Numbered from the stretch's first letter, positions 29,299 to 39,124 are shown. The stretch is DNA of 64,000 nucleotides from Roseovarius salincola (GCF_026891095.1 NZ_JAPTNL010000011.1:1-64000); one strand, 5' to 3'. The notes: a model not told the origin generated them from the letters alone. Translations and numbers: made by a program.

Positions 29299-30846
29299 AT
29301 GGGTGGCGTGAAAATGCTCGAAACCCTGCGCGACACGCTGTTCGATCCACTCGACAGGGCGCTCGAAAACATCACCCCTCGCCTTGAGGTGACCGAGGTC
29401 GCGCATGTCGTTTCGGTCGGGAACGGCGTGGCGCAGGTGGCGGGCTTTACTGATCTGCACGCCGACGAGCTGGTGGAGTTCGAAGGCGGGCTGATGGGGA
29501 TCGCGTCGAACCTGCGCGAGGATCGTGTTGGCGTGATCGTTCTGGGCAATACCGGTCATCTGCGTCCTGGCGACAGGCTGCATCGCACTGAACGGGTGGT
29601 GGATGTGCCGGTGGGCGAAGGACTGCTGGGCCGGGTGCTCGACCCGCTCGGGCGGCCACTCGACGACGCCGGCGCCGTCGAGGCCGAAGCACGGATGCCT
29701 GTCGAACGGATCGCTCCACCGATCATGCACCGTGCTCCCGTGAACGTGCCGCTACAGAGTGGGATCAAGGCAGTCGATGCCGCCATCCCCATCGGGCGCG
29801 GACAGCGCGAGCTGATCCTGGGGGACCGCCAGACCGGCAAGACCGCCATAGCCGTCGATGCCATCCTAAACCAGACAGACACCGGCGTGATCTCGATCTA
29901 CTGCGCCATAGGGCAACGCGCCTCGGCGGTGGCACGCGTCCTGCGCAGCCTGCGCGATCACGGCGCGATGGAGCGCACTATCGTCGTCGTGGCCAGCAGT
30001 CAGGACGCACCAGGCCTGCAGTTTGTGGCCCCCTATGCCGCCACTACCATGGCCGAGCAGTTCATGGCCCAGGGGCGTGATGTGCTGATCGTGTATGACG
30101 ATCTCACGCGCCATGCGCGGGCCTATCGTCAACTGTCGCTGCTACTGCGGCGTCCACCCGGGCGCGAAGCCTATCCCGGCGACATCTTCTACATCCATTC
30201 GCGGCTGCTGGAACGCGCCACCCACCTGCGCGAGGAACATGGCGGCGGCTCGCTGACCGCCCTGCCCGTGATCGAGACGCAGGCGCAGAACATCTCGGCC
30301 TATATCCCCACGAACCTGATCTCGATCACCGACGGGCAGATCTACCTGTCGCCGGATCTGTTCGAGAAGGGCCAGCTACCGGCGGTGGATATCGGTTCCT
30401 CGGTCAGCCGCGTCGGAGGCAAGGTGCAGCTTCCCGCGTTCCGGGCGGTCGCGGGAAATTTGCGGCTGATGTATTCGCAATTCGAGGAGCTGGAGGCCTT
30501 TGCGCGCTTTGGCACCCAGATGGATGACGAGACGCGTGCAAAGCTGACGCGCGGCCTGCGGGTCCGTGAGGTTCTCAAACAGCGCGAACAGCATCACCTT
30601 GCAGTTCCTGAACAGATCGCGGCGCTGCTGGCCGCGACCGAGGGCCTGTTCGACGATATCGAACCACAGGATGTGGCCGGGGCCGAAGAGCGCGTGCAGC
30701 ACGCGGCGCGTGACCGCTGCCCCGACATCTGCGCGGCGATCGAAGCTGGTGAGAAGCTGACCGAAGACCATCGCGGAGCGCTGATCGAGGCGATGCGCGC
30801 GGCACTGGACCACGCGGATGAGGATGACGTTGATGCAGACGCTTGA
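29299..30846 (+). CDS. atpA: N-type ATPase subunit alpha
   Basis: 515-aa non-catalytic F1 subunit. Walker A is [15 protein letters not shown] (about residue 175). [36 protein letters not shown] and the arginine-finger region YISLTDGQI-type sequence ([25 protein letters not shown]) are present. The N-terminus lacks the delta-binding extension of housekeeping alpha, which fits the altered stator. It starts 2 bp after the atpF stop. Confidence 0.94.
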   Translation: MGGVKMLETLRDTLFDPLDRALENITPRLEVTEVAHVVSVGNGVAQVAGFTDLHADELVEFEGGLMGIASNLREDRVGVIVLGNTGHLRPGDRLHRTERVVDVPVGEGLLGRVLDPLGRPLDDAGAVEAEARMPVERIAPPIMHRAPVNVPLQSGIKAVDAAIPIGRGQRELILGDRQTGKTAIAVDAILNQTDTGVISIYCAIGQRASAVARVLRSLRDHGAMERTIVVVASSQDAPGLQFVAPYAATTMAEQFMAQGRDVLIVYDDLTRHARAYRQLSLLLRRPPGREAYPGDIFYIHSRLLERATHLREEHGGGSLTALPVIETQAQNISAYIPTNLISITDGQIYLSPDLFEKGQLPAVDIGSSVSRVGGKVQLPAFRAVAGNLRLMYSQFEELEAFARFGTQMDDETRAKLTRGLRVREVLKQREQHHLAVPEQIAALLAATEGLFDDIEPQDVAGAEERVQHAARDRCPDICAAIEAGEKLTEDHRGALIEAMRAALDHADEDDVDADA

Positions 30847-31717
30847 ATCCCTCTCCGATGCTCTGGACACCGCCGGGGACATACACTCGATCGTGCGTAC
30901 GATGAAGGCCCTGTCAGCCGCCAGCATCCGGCAATTCGAGCAGGCCGAGGAGGCGTTGGGCGATTACGCGCGCACGGTTGATCTGGGCATGACGGCGCTG
31001 CTGCATGACCGCCGCGCCCGCGGCCTGCCATTGCCCCGGACCGGCGCGGATGGATCATCGCGCACGGCGCTTATCGTCATCGGTTCCGAGCGGGGGCTCT
31101 GCGGGCGCTATAACGAGACCGTCGCGCGCCATGCCCTTGACAGGATCGACGGGCGCGACACGCTGCTGGCCGTGATCGGCCTGCGCGCAGCGGCCCGGCT
31201 GGAATCGGCTGGCCACAGCGTCGACAAGCTCTTCACCCTGCCCGGATCGGTGGCCGGTCTGTCCGATCTGGTGCAGTCCGTGATCGTTCAGAGTGACCGT
31301 TGGCAGCGCGAGGACGGTATCGTCCGCATCCGGGTGGTCCATAACCGCCGCGAGGGCCGCACGCTGGCAAAGCCGGTCGAGCGGCAGTTGCTCCCGCTGC
31401 CGGACAGCTATATGAAATCGCTGCTCGATAAGCCGTGGCCCGGACCGGGGCTGCCCTTCTTTCGCATGTCCCCGCCCGCACTCTTGTCCTGGCTGGTGCA
31501 GCAACGGCTCTTTGTCAGTCTCTACCGTGCTCTGGCAGAGGCCCTCGCCAGCGAGCACGCAACGCGGCTGGCGGCGATGCAAGGCGCCGAGCGCAATATC
31601 GAAGAGCGACGCGCGGACCTGATGCAGATCTATCGCGTCAAGCGGCAGGAGACGATAACGCGCGAGCTGATGGATGTCGTCTCGGGGTTCGAGGCCGTGA
31701 ACACCGTCGAGGAATGA
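30833..31717 (+). CDS. atpG: N-type ATPase subunit gamma
   Basis: 294-aa central shaft subunit. The N-terminal coiled coil is [20 protein letters not shown] followed by [11 protein letters not shown], and the C-terminal helix is [20 protein letters not shown] ending [10 protein letters not shown]. The Rossmann-like middle has [23 protein letters not shown] 30833 is preferred (GAGG upstream); ATG 30818 is in frame. It overlaps atpA by 14 bp. Last gene of the atp operon; no strong terminator follows. Confidence 0.9.
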   Translation: MQTLESLSDALDTAGDIHSIVRTMKALSAASIRQFEQAEEALGDYARTVDLGMTALLHDRRARGLPLPRTGADGSSRTALIVIGSERGLCGRYNETVARHALDRIDGRDTLLAVIGLRAAARLESAGHSVDKLFTLPGSVAGLSDLVQSVIVQSDRWQREDGIVRIRVVHNRREGRTLAKPVERQLLPLPDSYMKSLLDKPWPGPGLPFFRMSPPALLSWLVQQRLFVSLYRALAEALASEHATRLAAMQGAERNIEERRADLMQIYRVKRQETITRELMDVVSGFEAVNTVEE

Positions 31718-31992
31718 GAGCCTGCCGCTCGATCAGGTGCGATGTCCGGGATCGCGCAGGTCCGACATAAAAGCCGCGATCCTACCGTCCAGTGCGCCGC
31801 CAACGATCTCGTCTGCGTTGACCGCAAGAGCGGCCACGGGCGGTGTCCCAACCGGCGCTTCATTCGCGCCCGCGTCCCTGTGCCTGTCGATACATATTCG
31901 GCCAAGGCGAATGGCTGAGCATTTATCTGAACGTCATGACCTTGGATACCCACAAGACGTACGATTGATGTCAATCACCAGGCCGTGTGGGA
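31718..31992. other. Intergenic region after the atp operon
   Basis: About 275 bp. The minus strand has a short start-less frame ending at 31733 (NADEIVGGALDGRIAAFMSD) that reads like protein, probably more decayed sequence linked to the remnant at 31993. An Fnr-like site lies at 31965. No intact gene. Confidence 0.35.
31965..31978. promoter_or_regulatory. Fnr-like box TTGATGTCAATCAC
   Basis: Matches TTGAT-N4-ATCAA in 9 of 10 conserved positions. It sits beside decayed sequence with no intact gene downstream on either strand at the usual distance, so it may be a relic. Confidence 0.4.
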
Positions 31993-32154
31993 TCACTCAA
32001 GCAAACGATCATGCGCAGAGTGATGCCTGTCGGTCCGAAGTTCCGGGGCCGGTTCTATTTCCGGCACGGCCAAATCAACATCCCTGCGGCTGACCGTTCC
32101 CGCCACGCGGATCGCGATATTGTCGTCTTGTCGGCTATGCTCGATCTCGATCAT
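31993..32154 (-). pseudogene. SpoIIAA-like (STAS-fold) N-terminal fragment
   Basis: A 53-codon frame with an ATG at 32154 and a good purine-rich site (GGAAGAGAG) encodes MIEIEHSRQDDNIAIRVAGT then VSRRDVDLAVPEIE. This is the beginning of SpoIIAA-like/DUF3478 proteins, which are normally about 120 aa. The frame then degenerates (ELRTDRHHSAHDRLLE) and stops. Neighbouring frames contain patches that could be the rest. It starts 12 bp after HdeD on the same strand. Confidence 0.45.
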
Positions 32155-32166
32155 AAGCTCTCTTCC

Positions 32167-32715
32167 TCAATCTCGCTCAATGGCAGAGGCCAACGCGATC
32201 TCGGCGACACCGAGAAAGATCAGGTCGATGCCGACCAACAGCCCGACGGCCCACAGCGCGGTGCCGGGCAAACCAAACAGCAGGAGAAACCCCAGCAGCA
32301 CCGATAACGCACCCGAAAACCCGATCCAGCCCCAGCCCGGAAACGGCCGCAGACCGAAGCCCGCGATGAGCTTGAACGCGCCGCCAAGCAGAAGGAAGAC
32401 GCCCAGAACGATTGTCAGCGTCACTATCCCCTGCAACGGCCATGCCAACAGGATAACTCCTGCCACCAAGGCCGCGAGACCAAAAAGCGCATTCCAGGTC
32501 AGGCTTCCGTTGTGCCGCATCGCGAAAGCCCTAACCAGTTCCAAGACCCCCGAGACAACGAGGATCGCGCCGATCACAAGCTCTGCGGCGAGGGTCGCGG
32601 CAAAGGGAAAGAGTACTGCAAACCCGCCCATGACAATCGAGACGACACCAGCGATCCAAAGCCATGCCTTGAGTCCGCGCGGCGCGGTTTCATGTATCAT
32701 TTCCTGATCTGTCAT
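32167..32715 (-). CDS. HdeD family (DUF308) membrane protein
   Basis: 182 aa with six hydrophobic segments arranged as three hairpins (LWIAGVVSIVMGGFAVLFPF, LVIGAILVVSGVLELVRAF, and later LLGGAFKLIAGFGLRPFPGW and SGALSVLLGFLLLFGLPGTA). HdeD-type proteins are associated with acid and general stress; the mechanism is unknown. In a run of leftward stress genes following the SDR and the secreted coiled-coil protein. Confidence 0.82.
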   Translation of the reverse strand: MTDQEMIHETAPRGLKAWLWIAGVVSIVMGGFAVLFPFAATLAAELVIGAILVVSGVLELVRAFAMRHNGSLTWNALFGLAALVAGVILLAWPLQGIVTLTIVLGVFLLLGGAFKLIAGFGLRPFPGWGWIGFSGALSVLLGFLLLFGLPGTALWAVGLLVGIDLIFLGVAEIALASAIERD

Positions 32716-32762
32716 CTGCGTTCCTTCCTGCTTGCCGAACCTTTGTGCTTGTCCGCAAGGGA

Positions 32763-33266
32763 TCAGTTTTTGTCATCATTATTATCGGAGGCGTCAAAGA
32801 CCGCGTTCCATGCGCCCTTCACTTCGGACCAGGCATTCGCCACCCCGTCCTGAAGCTCGTCCCAAGCCGACTCGCTCCCCTCTTGCATGGTACCGAACGC
32901 CTCGCTTAGCTCATTCCTGCGGTCGCGCAGCGCTTCCAGCGTCTCGCGGGTCTGCTCTTGCGTAGTTTCCGACATCTCGGCCCAGTTCTCGCGCGCCCGC
33001 TGTTCGAGCTGAGCAATCTCGGCATCGACCTGCGAAAGCGTCTTGCGCATCGCCTTCACTGCCTCATCACGCTGGTTCTCCGAATAGGTGCGAATCGTCT
33101 CGAACGCCTCGTCGAATTCGGCCTGCACTTCCTCGGCGGTCACACGCTCGGTTTCCTGGTTCTCTTGCGAAGCCTCCTGCGCCGCAAGCGGCAGCGCGAG
33201 GACCAGGGCAAGCGCGAGCATGCTCCCGGTCAGTATGCGGGTGATTGGCATCATCGCAGTGGTCAT
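32763..33266 (-). CDS. Secreted coiled-coil stress protein
   Basis: 167 aa. A signal peptide (ILTGSMLALALVLALPLAAQ) is followed by a highly charged helical protein with Glu/Gln/Arg heptads: EEVQAEFDEAFETIRTYSEN and VDAEIAQLEQRARENWAEMS. The C-terminus is acidic and Trp-containing (AWDELQDGVANAWSEVKGAW). ATG 33266 has AAAGGA upstream. The WDEL/AWxEVK repeats resemble the end of the cytoplasmic coiled-coil protein at 12440, so the two may be related helical scaffolds. Function unknown. Confidence 0.72.
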   Translation of the reverse strand: MTTAMMPITRILTGSMLALALVLALPLAAQEASQENQETERVTAEEVQAEFDEAFETIRTYSENQRDEAVKAMRKTLSQVDAEIAQLEQRARENWAEMSETTQEQTRETLEALRDRRNELSEAFGTMQEGSESAWDELQDGVANAWSEVKGAWNAVFDASDNNDDKN

Positions 33267-33333
33267 CTGAGTGGATCCTTTGCACTTTTCCGGTTGAAGC
33301 TTGGATGGTTCCGGCGCTGATCGGATGATCGCC

Positions 33334-34104
33334 CTAGCGCGCCGTGTAGCCGCCATCGATCACGAGTTCCGACCCGGTCACGAACTTCGCGTCCTCCGAG
33401 GCGAGGTAGGCGATCCCCGCAGCGATGTCCTCGGGCTCGCCCACATGGCCGATAGGGTGTAGATCGTCGAGCCCCTTGCGGAAGGCTTCGACCCCCTCCT
33501 CAGAGCTTTTTGCCAGTTCCTCGACAAGCGGTGTCCATATGAACCCGGGATGGACCGAGTTCACGCGAATGCCTTCCGTGGCATACAGCAGCGCGTCGGT
33601 CTTTGTCATCAGCCGGACGGCACCCTTGGAGGCGTGGTAAGGTGGCAGATCCGGCGCTCCGACAAGACCGTAGATCGACGACAGGTTCACGATGCTGCCG
33701 CCTCCCGCCTTCTTCAGGTGGGGGATAGCTGCCTTGGTGCAGTAAAATACGCCGTTCACGTTGATATCGATCACCTTGCGCCACTCTTCCTCACTGATCT
33801 CGTGGGTCGGCGTGTTGACCCCGGAAATACCGGCGTTGTTCACCACGACGTCGATCTGGCCGAACCGCTCGGCGACCGCATCAAAGACCTTGCGCACCGC
33901 ATCGGCATCGGCCACGTCGAGAGCCCACGATGCGGCGGTGCCGCCCTCTGCCGTGATGTCCTCGCAGACCGACTTGGCATTGCCGTCGTCGATGTCGGTG
34001 ACGGCGACATGCGCGCCCTCTTTGGCCAGCCGCAGGCAGGTCGCTTTGCCGATGCCACTTCCAGCACCGGTGACGATGCAGATCTTCCCGTCGAGACGTT
34101 TCAT
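33334..34104 (-). CDS. Short-chain dehydrogenase/reductase
   Basis: 256-aa classical SDR. The cofactor loop is VTGAGSGIGKAT with an acidic residue after strand 2 (VTDIDD), indicating NAD(H) preference. NNAGIS, the catalytic Ser in IVNLSSIYG and the YHASK Tyr-Lys pair are present. The closest types are cyclopentanol/glucose/3-hydroxybutyrate-like dehydrogenases, but the substrate is not determinable. Proximity to the PHB genes suggests a hydroxyacid or alcohol substrate (inference). It lies 12 bp after the gene at 34117. Confidence 0.86.
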   Translation of the reverse strand: MKRLDGKICIVTGAGSGIGKATCLRLAKEGAHVAVTDIDDGNAKSVCEDITAEGGTAASWALDVADADAVRKVFDAVAERFGQIDVVVNNAGISGVNTPTHEISEEEWRKVIDINVNGVFYCTKAAIPHLKKAGGGSIVNLSSIYGLVGAPDLPPYHASKGAVRLMTKTDALLYATEGIRVNSVHPGFIWTPLVEELAKSSEEGVEAFRKGLDDLHPIGHVGEPEDIAAGIAYLASEDAKFVTGSELVIDGGYTAR

Positions 34105-34116
34105 GGACTGATCCTT

Positions 34117-34806
34117 TCAGTTTAGCGGATGTGAGTTGAGGGGCGCTGGTGTCGCGGCGAGCCATCGACGACCAAGCACATCCCCATAAGAGCGATTGGG
34201 CATATGCCCAAGGCACAGGGCATTGAGCGTCGCGAGCGCGCTGTCGAGATCGGGATCCTCGATGGCGAGGGTCAGCCGACTCCGGCCAGCCACACTGACA
34301 CGGCATATCTCGGCGCGGCTGCTACCCTTGCGGAACAGCAGCCGCGACTTGCGGACCGCCATCGGCAAGATCGCCGGGGCCATATCGCCAAGCCGCGCCA
34401 CAAAATGAGCTGGAGATAGCCCGGCATCAGGCATCAGGCTCGACAGACCCAACTCCTTTTCAAAGGTCCGCAGCGCCGTCCGGGGGAGCGGAAACAGCGG
34501 ATAGGCATGATGGGTCCAATGCTGGAGCGGGCCACGATCATGGTCCCGGCTTTTTACTTCGAGCCGCTTGCCGTCGCGCAGTTTCACCAATCGCAAAGTG
34601 CTGTGCTCCGTCGCCAGATAGAGGTCTGTTCGCCGTTCTGCACCCACAAGCGGCCAGTAACGCTGCAGCAGCGAGGCCGCCTTCGGCGTATCATGCGGCC
34701 AGACGCGGAATTCATACCGTCCCGTCGCAGTTTCCTGCCCCGCCGGCTCCGATTGCGGTTGTGCATGGGTCTCGTCGCTGAGAATCACGAAATTTCTCGT
34801 AACCAT
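34117..34806 (-). CDS. Unknown protein, possibly CYTH-like
   Basis: 229 aa. The alternation of charged strands YEFRVWPHDTP, LYLATEHSTLRLVKLRDGKR, RLEVKSRDHD and AEICRVSVAGRSRLTLAIED, and the end LATLNALCLG ... RSYGDVL, recall CYTH/triphosphate-tunnel proteins, but the EXEXK motif is not clean. ATG 34806 is preferred because GGAGG precedes it; longer in-frame starts would overlap the likely promoter. First gene of the leftward SDR/coiled-coil/HdeD run, about 195 bp from the operator at 35002. Confidence 0.5.
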   Translation of the reverse strand: MVTRNFVILSDETHAQPQSEPAGQETATGRYEFRVWPHDTPKAASLLQRYWPLVGAERRTDLYLATEHSTLRLVKLRDGKRLEVKSRDHDRGPLQHWTHHAYPLFPLPRTALRTFEKELGLSSLMPDAGLSPAHFVARLGDMAPAILPMAVRKSRLLFRKGSSRAEICRVSVAGRSRLTLAIEDPDLDSALATLNALCLGHMPNRSYGDVLGRRWLAATPAPLNSHPLN

Positions 34807-35001
34807 GATGTCATAACCTCCATCGCGACCCTTCGGCACCGATTGCCACTGGGCATGACCCCGGTCGAAAGCCGGGCGCGATATCTTCGCCTCGCGCAGA
34901 CGCATGACATTGTCCGAGCACGGGCCGACAATCGACTTTTGGGCAAACCGGCAACAAATCCATTCCAATTATGAAACTAACGTTACCCGCTTGCGCCAAC
35001 A

Positions 35002-35015
35002 TTAACGCGGGTTAA
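35002..35015. promoter_or_regulatory. Crp/Fnr-type operator TTAACGCGGGTTAA
   Basis: Perfect 5-4-5 inverted repeat in the 420-bp divergent region between the gene at 34806 (minus) and phaA at 35230 (plus). It lies about 195-215 bp from both starts, which implies longer leaders than at the other sites. Confidence 0.72.
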
Positions 35016-35076
35016 TGGGACTACGCTGGCATCGGCCTAGTGTTCCCGGCGAATCCTGCGGCGGCTTGGTTCTGCT

Positions 35077-35090
35077 TTGATGTCCATCAT
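35077..35090. promoter_or_regulatory. Fnr-like box TTGATGTCCATCAT upstream of phaA
   Basis: One mismatch to TTGAT-N4-ATCAA. It is 140 bp before the phaA start. It is the canonical Fnr sequence type, unlike the TTAAC sites nearby, so dual oxygen-linked control of the PHB genes is possible. Confidence 0.42.
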
Positions 35091-35229
35091 GCCGGGGTTC
35101 GTGAAAATTGCGTGTGTGCAGCCCCGACCGGGGGAAGAGGGTCCAAGACCATTCGGTCAGGTCTGCCTCACCTCTTGGAGGCTTCTTGAAAGCCCTGAGT
35201 GAACATCCGAGACCGAAGGGCAGCGCACC

Positions 35230-36417
35230 ATGAAAATTTCCGACATTGTTCTTTGCCATCCGGTTCGCACACCGATCGGAAAGTTTGGCGGCAGTCTCAA
35301 GGACATCACCGCACCTGACCTCGGCGCACGGATCATCCGAGACGTGCTGCGGCGCAGCGACGTGGCGCCGGACAAGGTATCTTCGGTAGTATTCGGGAAT
35401 GTGATTCAGGCAGGTACAGGCATGAATCCGGCGCGGCAGGCCATGCTGAACGGGGGTCTTCCCGAAAGCGTACCGGCGATGACCGTCAACCGCGTCTGTG
35501 GTTCGGGGGCCGAGGCAATAGCCGCAGCCGCCCGCCTCGTGCTGCTAGGCGAGGCGGATTGCGTCGTAGCGGGTGGCATGGAGAACATGGATCAAGCACC
35601 ACATCTGCTGGACCGGGCTCGATGGGGCTACCGGATGGGACCGGGCACGATCGACGATGCGATGCTGCGCGACGGGCTGAACGACGCCTTTTCCGGCAAA
35701 CATTCCGGCTGGCACACCGAAGACCTCGTCTCGGAGCGCAAAATCCCCCGCGAAACGCAGGATGCCTGGGCGGCGCGGTCGCATCAGCGATTTTCCAAGG
35801 CGCAAGAGGCGGGCCATTTCGCCGCTGAAATCCTGCCCATCGAGATCAAGTCGAAATCGGGCGGGCCGGAACTCAAGGCCGACGAGTCGAACCGCCCGGA
35901 TGCCACCGCCGAGGGGCTCGCAAAGCTGCGTCCTGCGTTCCGCGAGGACGGCACGATCACCGCAGGCAATGCGCCGGGGCTTAACTCTGGCGCGGCGGCG
36001 ATGATTGTCACGACTGCGCGCTTTGCCGCCGAACATGGGCTCGACGTTGCCGCGCGGCTGGTGGCCAGCGGCGTGGGGGCGGTCGCGCCGGGGATGTTCG
36101 GCCTTGGACCGGTGCCCGCGGTTCATCAGGCGCTCGATCGCGCCGGGTGGTCGGCAGGCGATGTGGAACGCGCCGAGATCAACGAGGCGTTTGCGGCCAT
36201 CGCCATTGCGTTAACCGACGAGTTGGACCTGCCCGAGGACATCGTCAATGTCGAAGGCGGTGTCATAGCGCACGGCCACCCGATCGGGGCGACCGGGGCA
36301 GTGCTGACCACCCGGCTGCTGCACTCCATGGCGCGCGACGACATCCGGCGCGGATTGGTAACGCTTTGTATCGGCGGCGGTCAGGGCATCGCCTTGCTGC
36401 TGGAACGCGCGGACTGA
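35230..36417 (+). CDS. phaA: Acetyl-CoA acetyltransferase (beta-ketothiolase)
   Basis: 395-aa thiolase that condenses two acetyl-CoA to acetoacetyl-CoA, the first step of PHB synthesis. The nucleophilic cysteine is in NRVCGSGAEAIAAAARLV. The His is in GGVIAHGHPIGATGAVLTTR and the second Cys in LCIGGGQGIALLLE. QDAWAARSHQRFSKA is family-typical. It is followed after 43 bp by phaB and then phaC, fixing the role. Confidence 0.92.
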   Translation: MKISDIVLCHPVRTPIGKFGGSLKDITAPDLGARIIRDVLRRSDVAPDKVSSVVFGNVIQAGTGMNPARQAMLNGGLPESVPAMTVNRVCGSGAEAIAAAARLVLLGEADCVVAGGMENMDQAPHLLDRARWGYRMGPGTIDDAMLRDGLNDAFSGKHSGWHTEDLVSERKIPRETQDAWAARSHQRFSKAQEAGHFAAEILPIEIKSKSGGPELKADESNRPDATAEGLAKLRPAFREDGTITAGNAPGLNSGAAAMIVTTARFAAEHGLDVAARLVASGVGAVAPGMFGLGPVPAVHQALDRAGWSAGDVERAEINEAFAAIAIALTDELDLPEDIVNVEGGVIAHGHPIGATGAVLTTRLLHSMARDDIRRGLVTLCIGGGQGIALLLERAD

Positions 36418-36460
36418 TCCGTCCGCATCGCAATGGACCACTACGGAAAGGACAATACCA

Positions 36461-37192
36461 ATGACCGACCGGAACCGATCCGCTCTTGTAACGGGCGGCG
36501 TTCAGGGCCTTGGCGCGGCGGCGGCAAAAGCCCTTGCCGACGCCGGCGTGACCGTGGCCGCAACCCATCTTGGCGCAGGTGACCGGGCCAAGGCCTTTGC
36601 GGATGAGAGCGGCATTCCGGTCTTCGAATGGGATGTGAGCGATTACGACGCCTGCGCACAGGGTTTGAAAGACGTGGAAGAGGCAATTGGGCCGCTCGAC
36701 ATCCTGGTCAACAATGCCGGGGTCAACAGGGACGTCATGTTCCACAAGATGGACCGGGATGACTGGAATGCGGTTATCGGCGTTGATCTCGGCTCGATGT
36801 TCAATGTCACGCGGCAGGTCATCGGCGGCATGCGCGAGCGCGGCTTCGGGCGCATCATCAACATTTCCTCGGTCAATGCCGCACGCGGTCAGATGGGCCA
36901 GACCAATTATTGTGCGGCCAAAGCCGGTGTCGAGGGCTTCACCCGCGCCCTGGCCCGCGAATCCGCAGCCAAGGGCATCACCGTCAACGCGATCGCGCCA
37001 GGATATGCCGACACGGCGATGGTCGAGGCGGTGCCGGATGAAATGATCGAAAAAATCCTCGACATGGTGCCAATGTCGCGACTGGCCGAACCCGACGAGA
37101 TCGGACGTTGCGTGCGTTTTCTCGCCGCAGACGACGCGGCCTTCATCACCGGGGCGACCTTGCCCGTGAATGGCGGCATGCGCATGGGCTAG
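36461..37192 (+). CDS. phaB: Acetoacetyl-CoA reductase
   Basis: 243-aa SDR that makes (R)-3-hydroxybutyryl-CoA, normally with NADPH. The cofactor loop is TGGVQGLGAAAAKAL, followed by NNAGVNRD, the catalytic Ser in INISSVNA and the YCAAK Tyr-Lys pair. MFHKMDRDDWNAVIGVDLGS is characteristic of PhaB. GGAAAGG precedes the ATG. Middle gene of phaABC. Confidence 0.92.
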   Translation: MTDRNRSALVTGGVQGLGAAAAKALADAGVTVAATHLGAGDRAKAFADESGIPVFEWDVSDYDACAQGLKDVEEAIGPLDILVNNAGVNRDVMFHKMDRDDWNAVIGVDLGSMFNVTRQVIGGMRERGFGRIINISSVNAARGQMGQTNYCAAKAGVEGFTRALARESAAKGITVNAIAPGYADTAMVEAVPDEMIEKILDMVPMSRLAEPDEIGRCVRFLAADDAAFITGATLPVNGGMRMG

Positions 37193-37237
37193 CCACATCC
37201 TGATGCCACAGGTTTTCCAGAAATATGAGAGGTTTCT

Positions 37238-39124
37238 ATGCCCGACACCCGGACGCAGACCCGACGCAAGACCAAAGAACACCGCAAGAGCGCAGACAGC
37301 GCTGAAGCAGAATCGCAGGCGACACCGGATGAGCAAGCCGAAGCGCGGGGCGAACTCGCGCCAGAGCCGCCTGAAATTGTCCATCATTCACCCTTCGAGC
37401 TGCCGGATCGCTACAGCACCAAAAGCCTTGACCGCGCGGCCAATGCGCATCTTGCGCGCTTCACTCTGGGGGTGACGCCTTACGGGATGGCGTCCACGTT
37501 CTTTACCTGGGGCGTTCACCTGATGGGCGCGCCCGGCAAGCAGGTGCAACTCGCCGAGAAAGCCGCTCGCAAGGCGATGCGCTTCGGCGTCTACATGAAT
37601 CAGCTCGCCCGCGACCCGAATACACCGGGCTGCATCGAACCGCTGCCGCATGACCACCGGTTCGATCACGAGAGCTGGCAGCGCTGGCCCTACAACCTCA
37701 TCCACCAGAGCTTTCTGTTGACCCAGCAATGGTGGTACAATGCGGCCTGCGACATCGACGGCGTGACCGAGCGCGAGGAACATGTCGTCTCCTTCGTGAC
37801 GCGCCAGATGCTCGACATGGTCTCGCCCTCGAACTTCATCCCCACCAATCCCAAGGTTGCGAGCGCAACCCTCGATGAGGGCGGCGGCAACCTGATGCGC
37901 GGGATGCAGAACTTTCTGGAGGATTGGGAACGCGCCGTGTCGGGAAAACCGTCCGTTGGTGCGGAGGAGTTCGTGCCCGGCCGCGATGTGGCAACGACCC
38001 CGGGCAAGGTGGTGTTCCGCAATCACTTGCTGGAACTGATCCAGTACGCACCGCAGACCGACAAGGTTAAGGCCGAGCCCATCCTGATCGTGCCGGCCTG
38101 GATCATGAAATACTACATCCTTGATCTCAGCCCACACAACTCGCTGGTCGGGCACCTGGTCGAACAGGGCTACACGGTTTTCATGGTGTCCTGGCGCAAC
38201 CCCACGGCAGAAGATCGCGACATGGGGATGGCCGACTATTTCGATGCGATCGAGGAGGCCTTCGGCGCGGTCGGGGCGATCGTGCCCGAGCAGAAGGTGC
38301 ATGCCATGGGCTACTGCCTGGGCGGCACGCTGATAGCAGCCAAGGCCGCACAGATGGCCCGCGACGGACAGGACAGACTGGCCTCGCTCAGCCTGTTGGC
38401 CACGCAGGTCGATTTCACCGAACCGGGCGAGTTGCAGCTCTTCATCAGCGAAAGCGAGGTCACCTTTCTGGAAAATATGATGTGGGATCAGGGGTATCTG
38501 GATACCAAGCAGATGGCGGGTGCGTTTCAATTGCTGCGCTCGGCCGATCTGATCTGGTCGCGCTACACCCACGACTATCTGATGGGAAAACGCCAGGACA
38601 TGTTCGACCTCATGGCATGGAACGATGACGCGACGCGCCTGCCCTATCGCATGCACAGCGAATATCTCCGCAAGCTCTATCTGGGGAACGAACTGGCACA
38701 GGGGCAATATCACATCGGCGACAAGCCGGTGACGCTGGATGCGATCAAGGTGCCGCTCTTCTGCGTCTCGACCACCTCGGATCACATCGCGCCGTGGCAG
38801 TCTGTCTACAAGCTGCACCTTCTGACAGAGCCATCGCTCACCTTCGTGCTGACCAGTGGCGGCCACAATGCCGGGATCGTCAGCGAGCCGGGGCACAAGG
38901 GGCGAGCGTTTCACATCCACACCACCGAAAAGGACGATCCTTACATCCCGCCGGAGACGTGGGAAACCGTGGCAGAGCCGCGTGAGGGGTCGTGGTGGCC
39001 GGCACTTGTCGACTGGCTGAACGAACGATCGAGCGGTGAGACGGCACCGCCGAAGCTGGGTGCCGGAAATGGGACATATCAGCCGCTCGAGGATGCCCCG
39101 GGCACTTATGTGTTCCAGACATGA
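37238..39124 (+). CDS. phaC: Poly(3-hydroxyalkanoate) synthase, class I
   Basis: 628-aa polymerase. The alpha/beta-hydrolase core has the modified lipase box GYCLGGT with the catalytic Cys, the Asp in STTSDHIAPWQSV and the His in TSGGHNAGIVSEPG. Typical neighbours are ILIVPAWIMKYYILDLSPHN, FMVSWRNP and DWLNE near the end. The first 45 residues are a polar, disordered, Arg/Glu-rich extension. The start of the next gene overlaps its stop (ATGA). Confidence 0.94.
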   Translation: MPDTRTQTRRKTKEHRKSADSAEAESQATPDEQAEARGELAPEPPEIVHHSPFELPDRYSTKSLDRAANAHLARFTLGVTPYGMASTFFTWGVHLMGAPGKQVQLAEKAARKAMRFGVYMNQLARDPNTPGCIEPLPHDHRFDHESWQRWPYNLIHQSFLLTQQWWYNAACDIDGVTEREEHVVSFVTRQMLDMVSPSNFIPTNPKVASATLDEGGGNLMRGMQNFLEDWERAVSGKPSVGAEEFVPGRDVATTPGKVVFRNHLLELIQYAPQTDKVKAEPILIVPAWIMKYYILDLSPHNSLVGHLVEQGYTVFMVSWRNPTAEDRDMGMADYFDAIEEAFGAVGAIVPEQKVHAMGYCLGGTLIAAKAAQMARDGQDRLASLSLLATQVDFTEPGELQLFISESEVTFLENMMWDQGYLDTKQMAGAFQLLRSADLIWSRYTHDYLMGKRQDMFDLMAWNDDATRLPYRMHSEYLRKLYLGNELAQGQYHIGDKPVTLDAIKVPLFCVSTTSDHIAPWQSVYKLHLLTEPSLTFVLTSGGHNAGIVSEPGHKGRAFHIHTTEKDDPYIPPETWETVAEPREGSWWPALVDWLNERSSGETAPPKLGAGNGTYQPLEDAPGTYVFQT

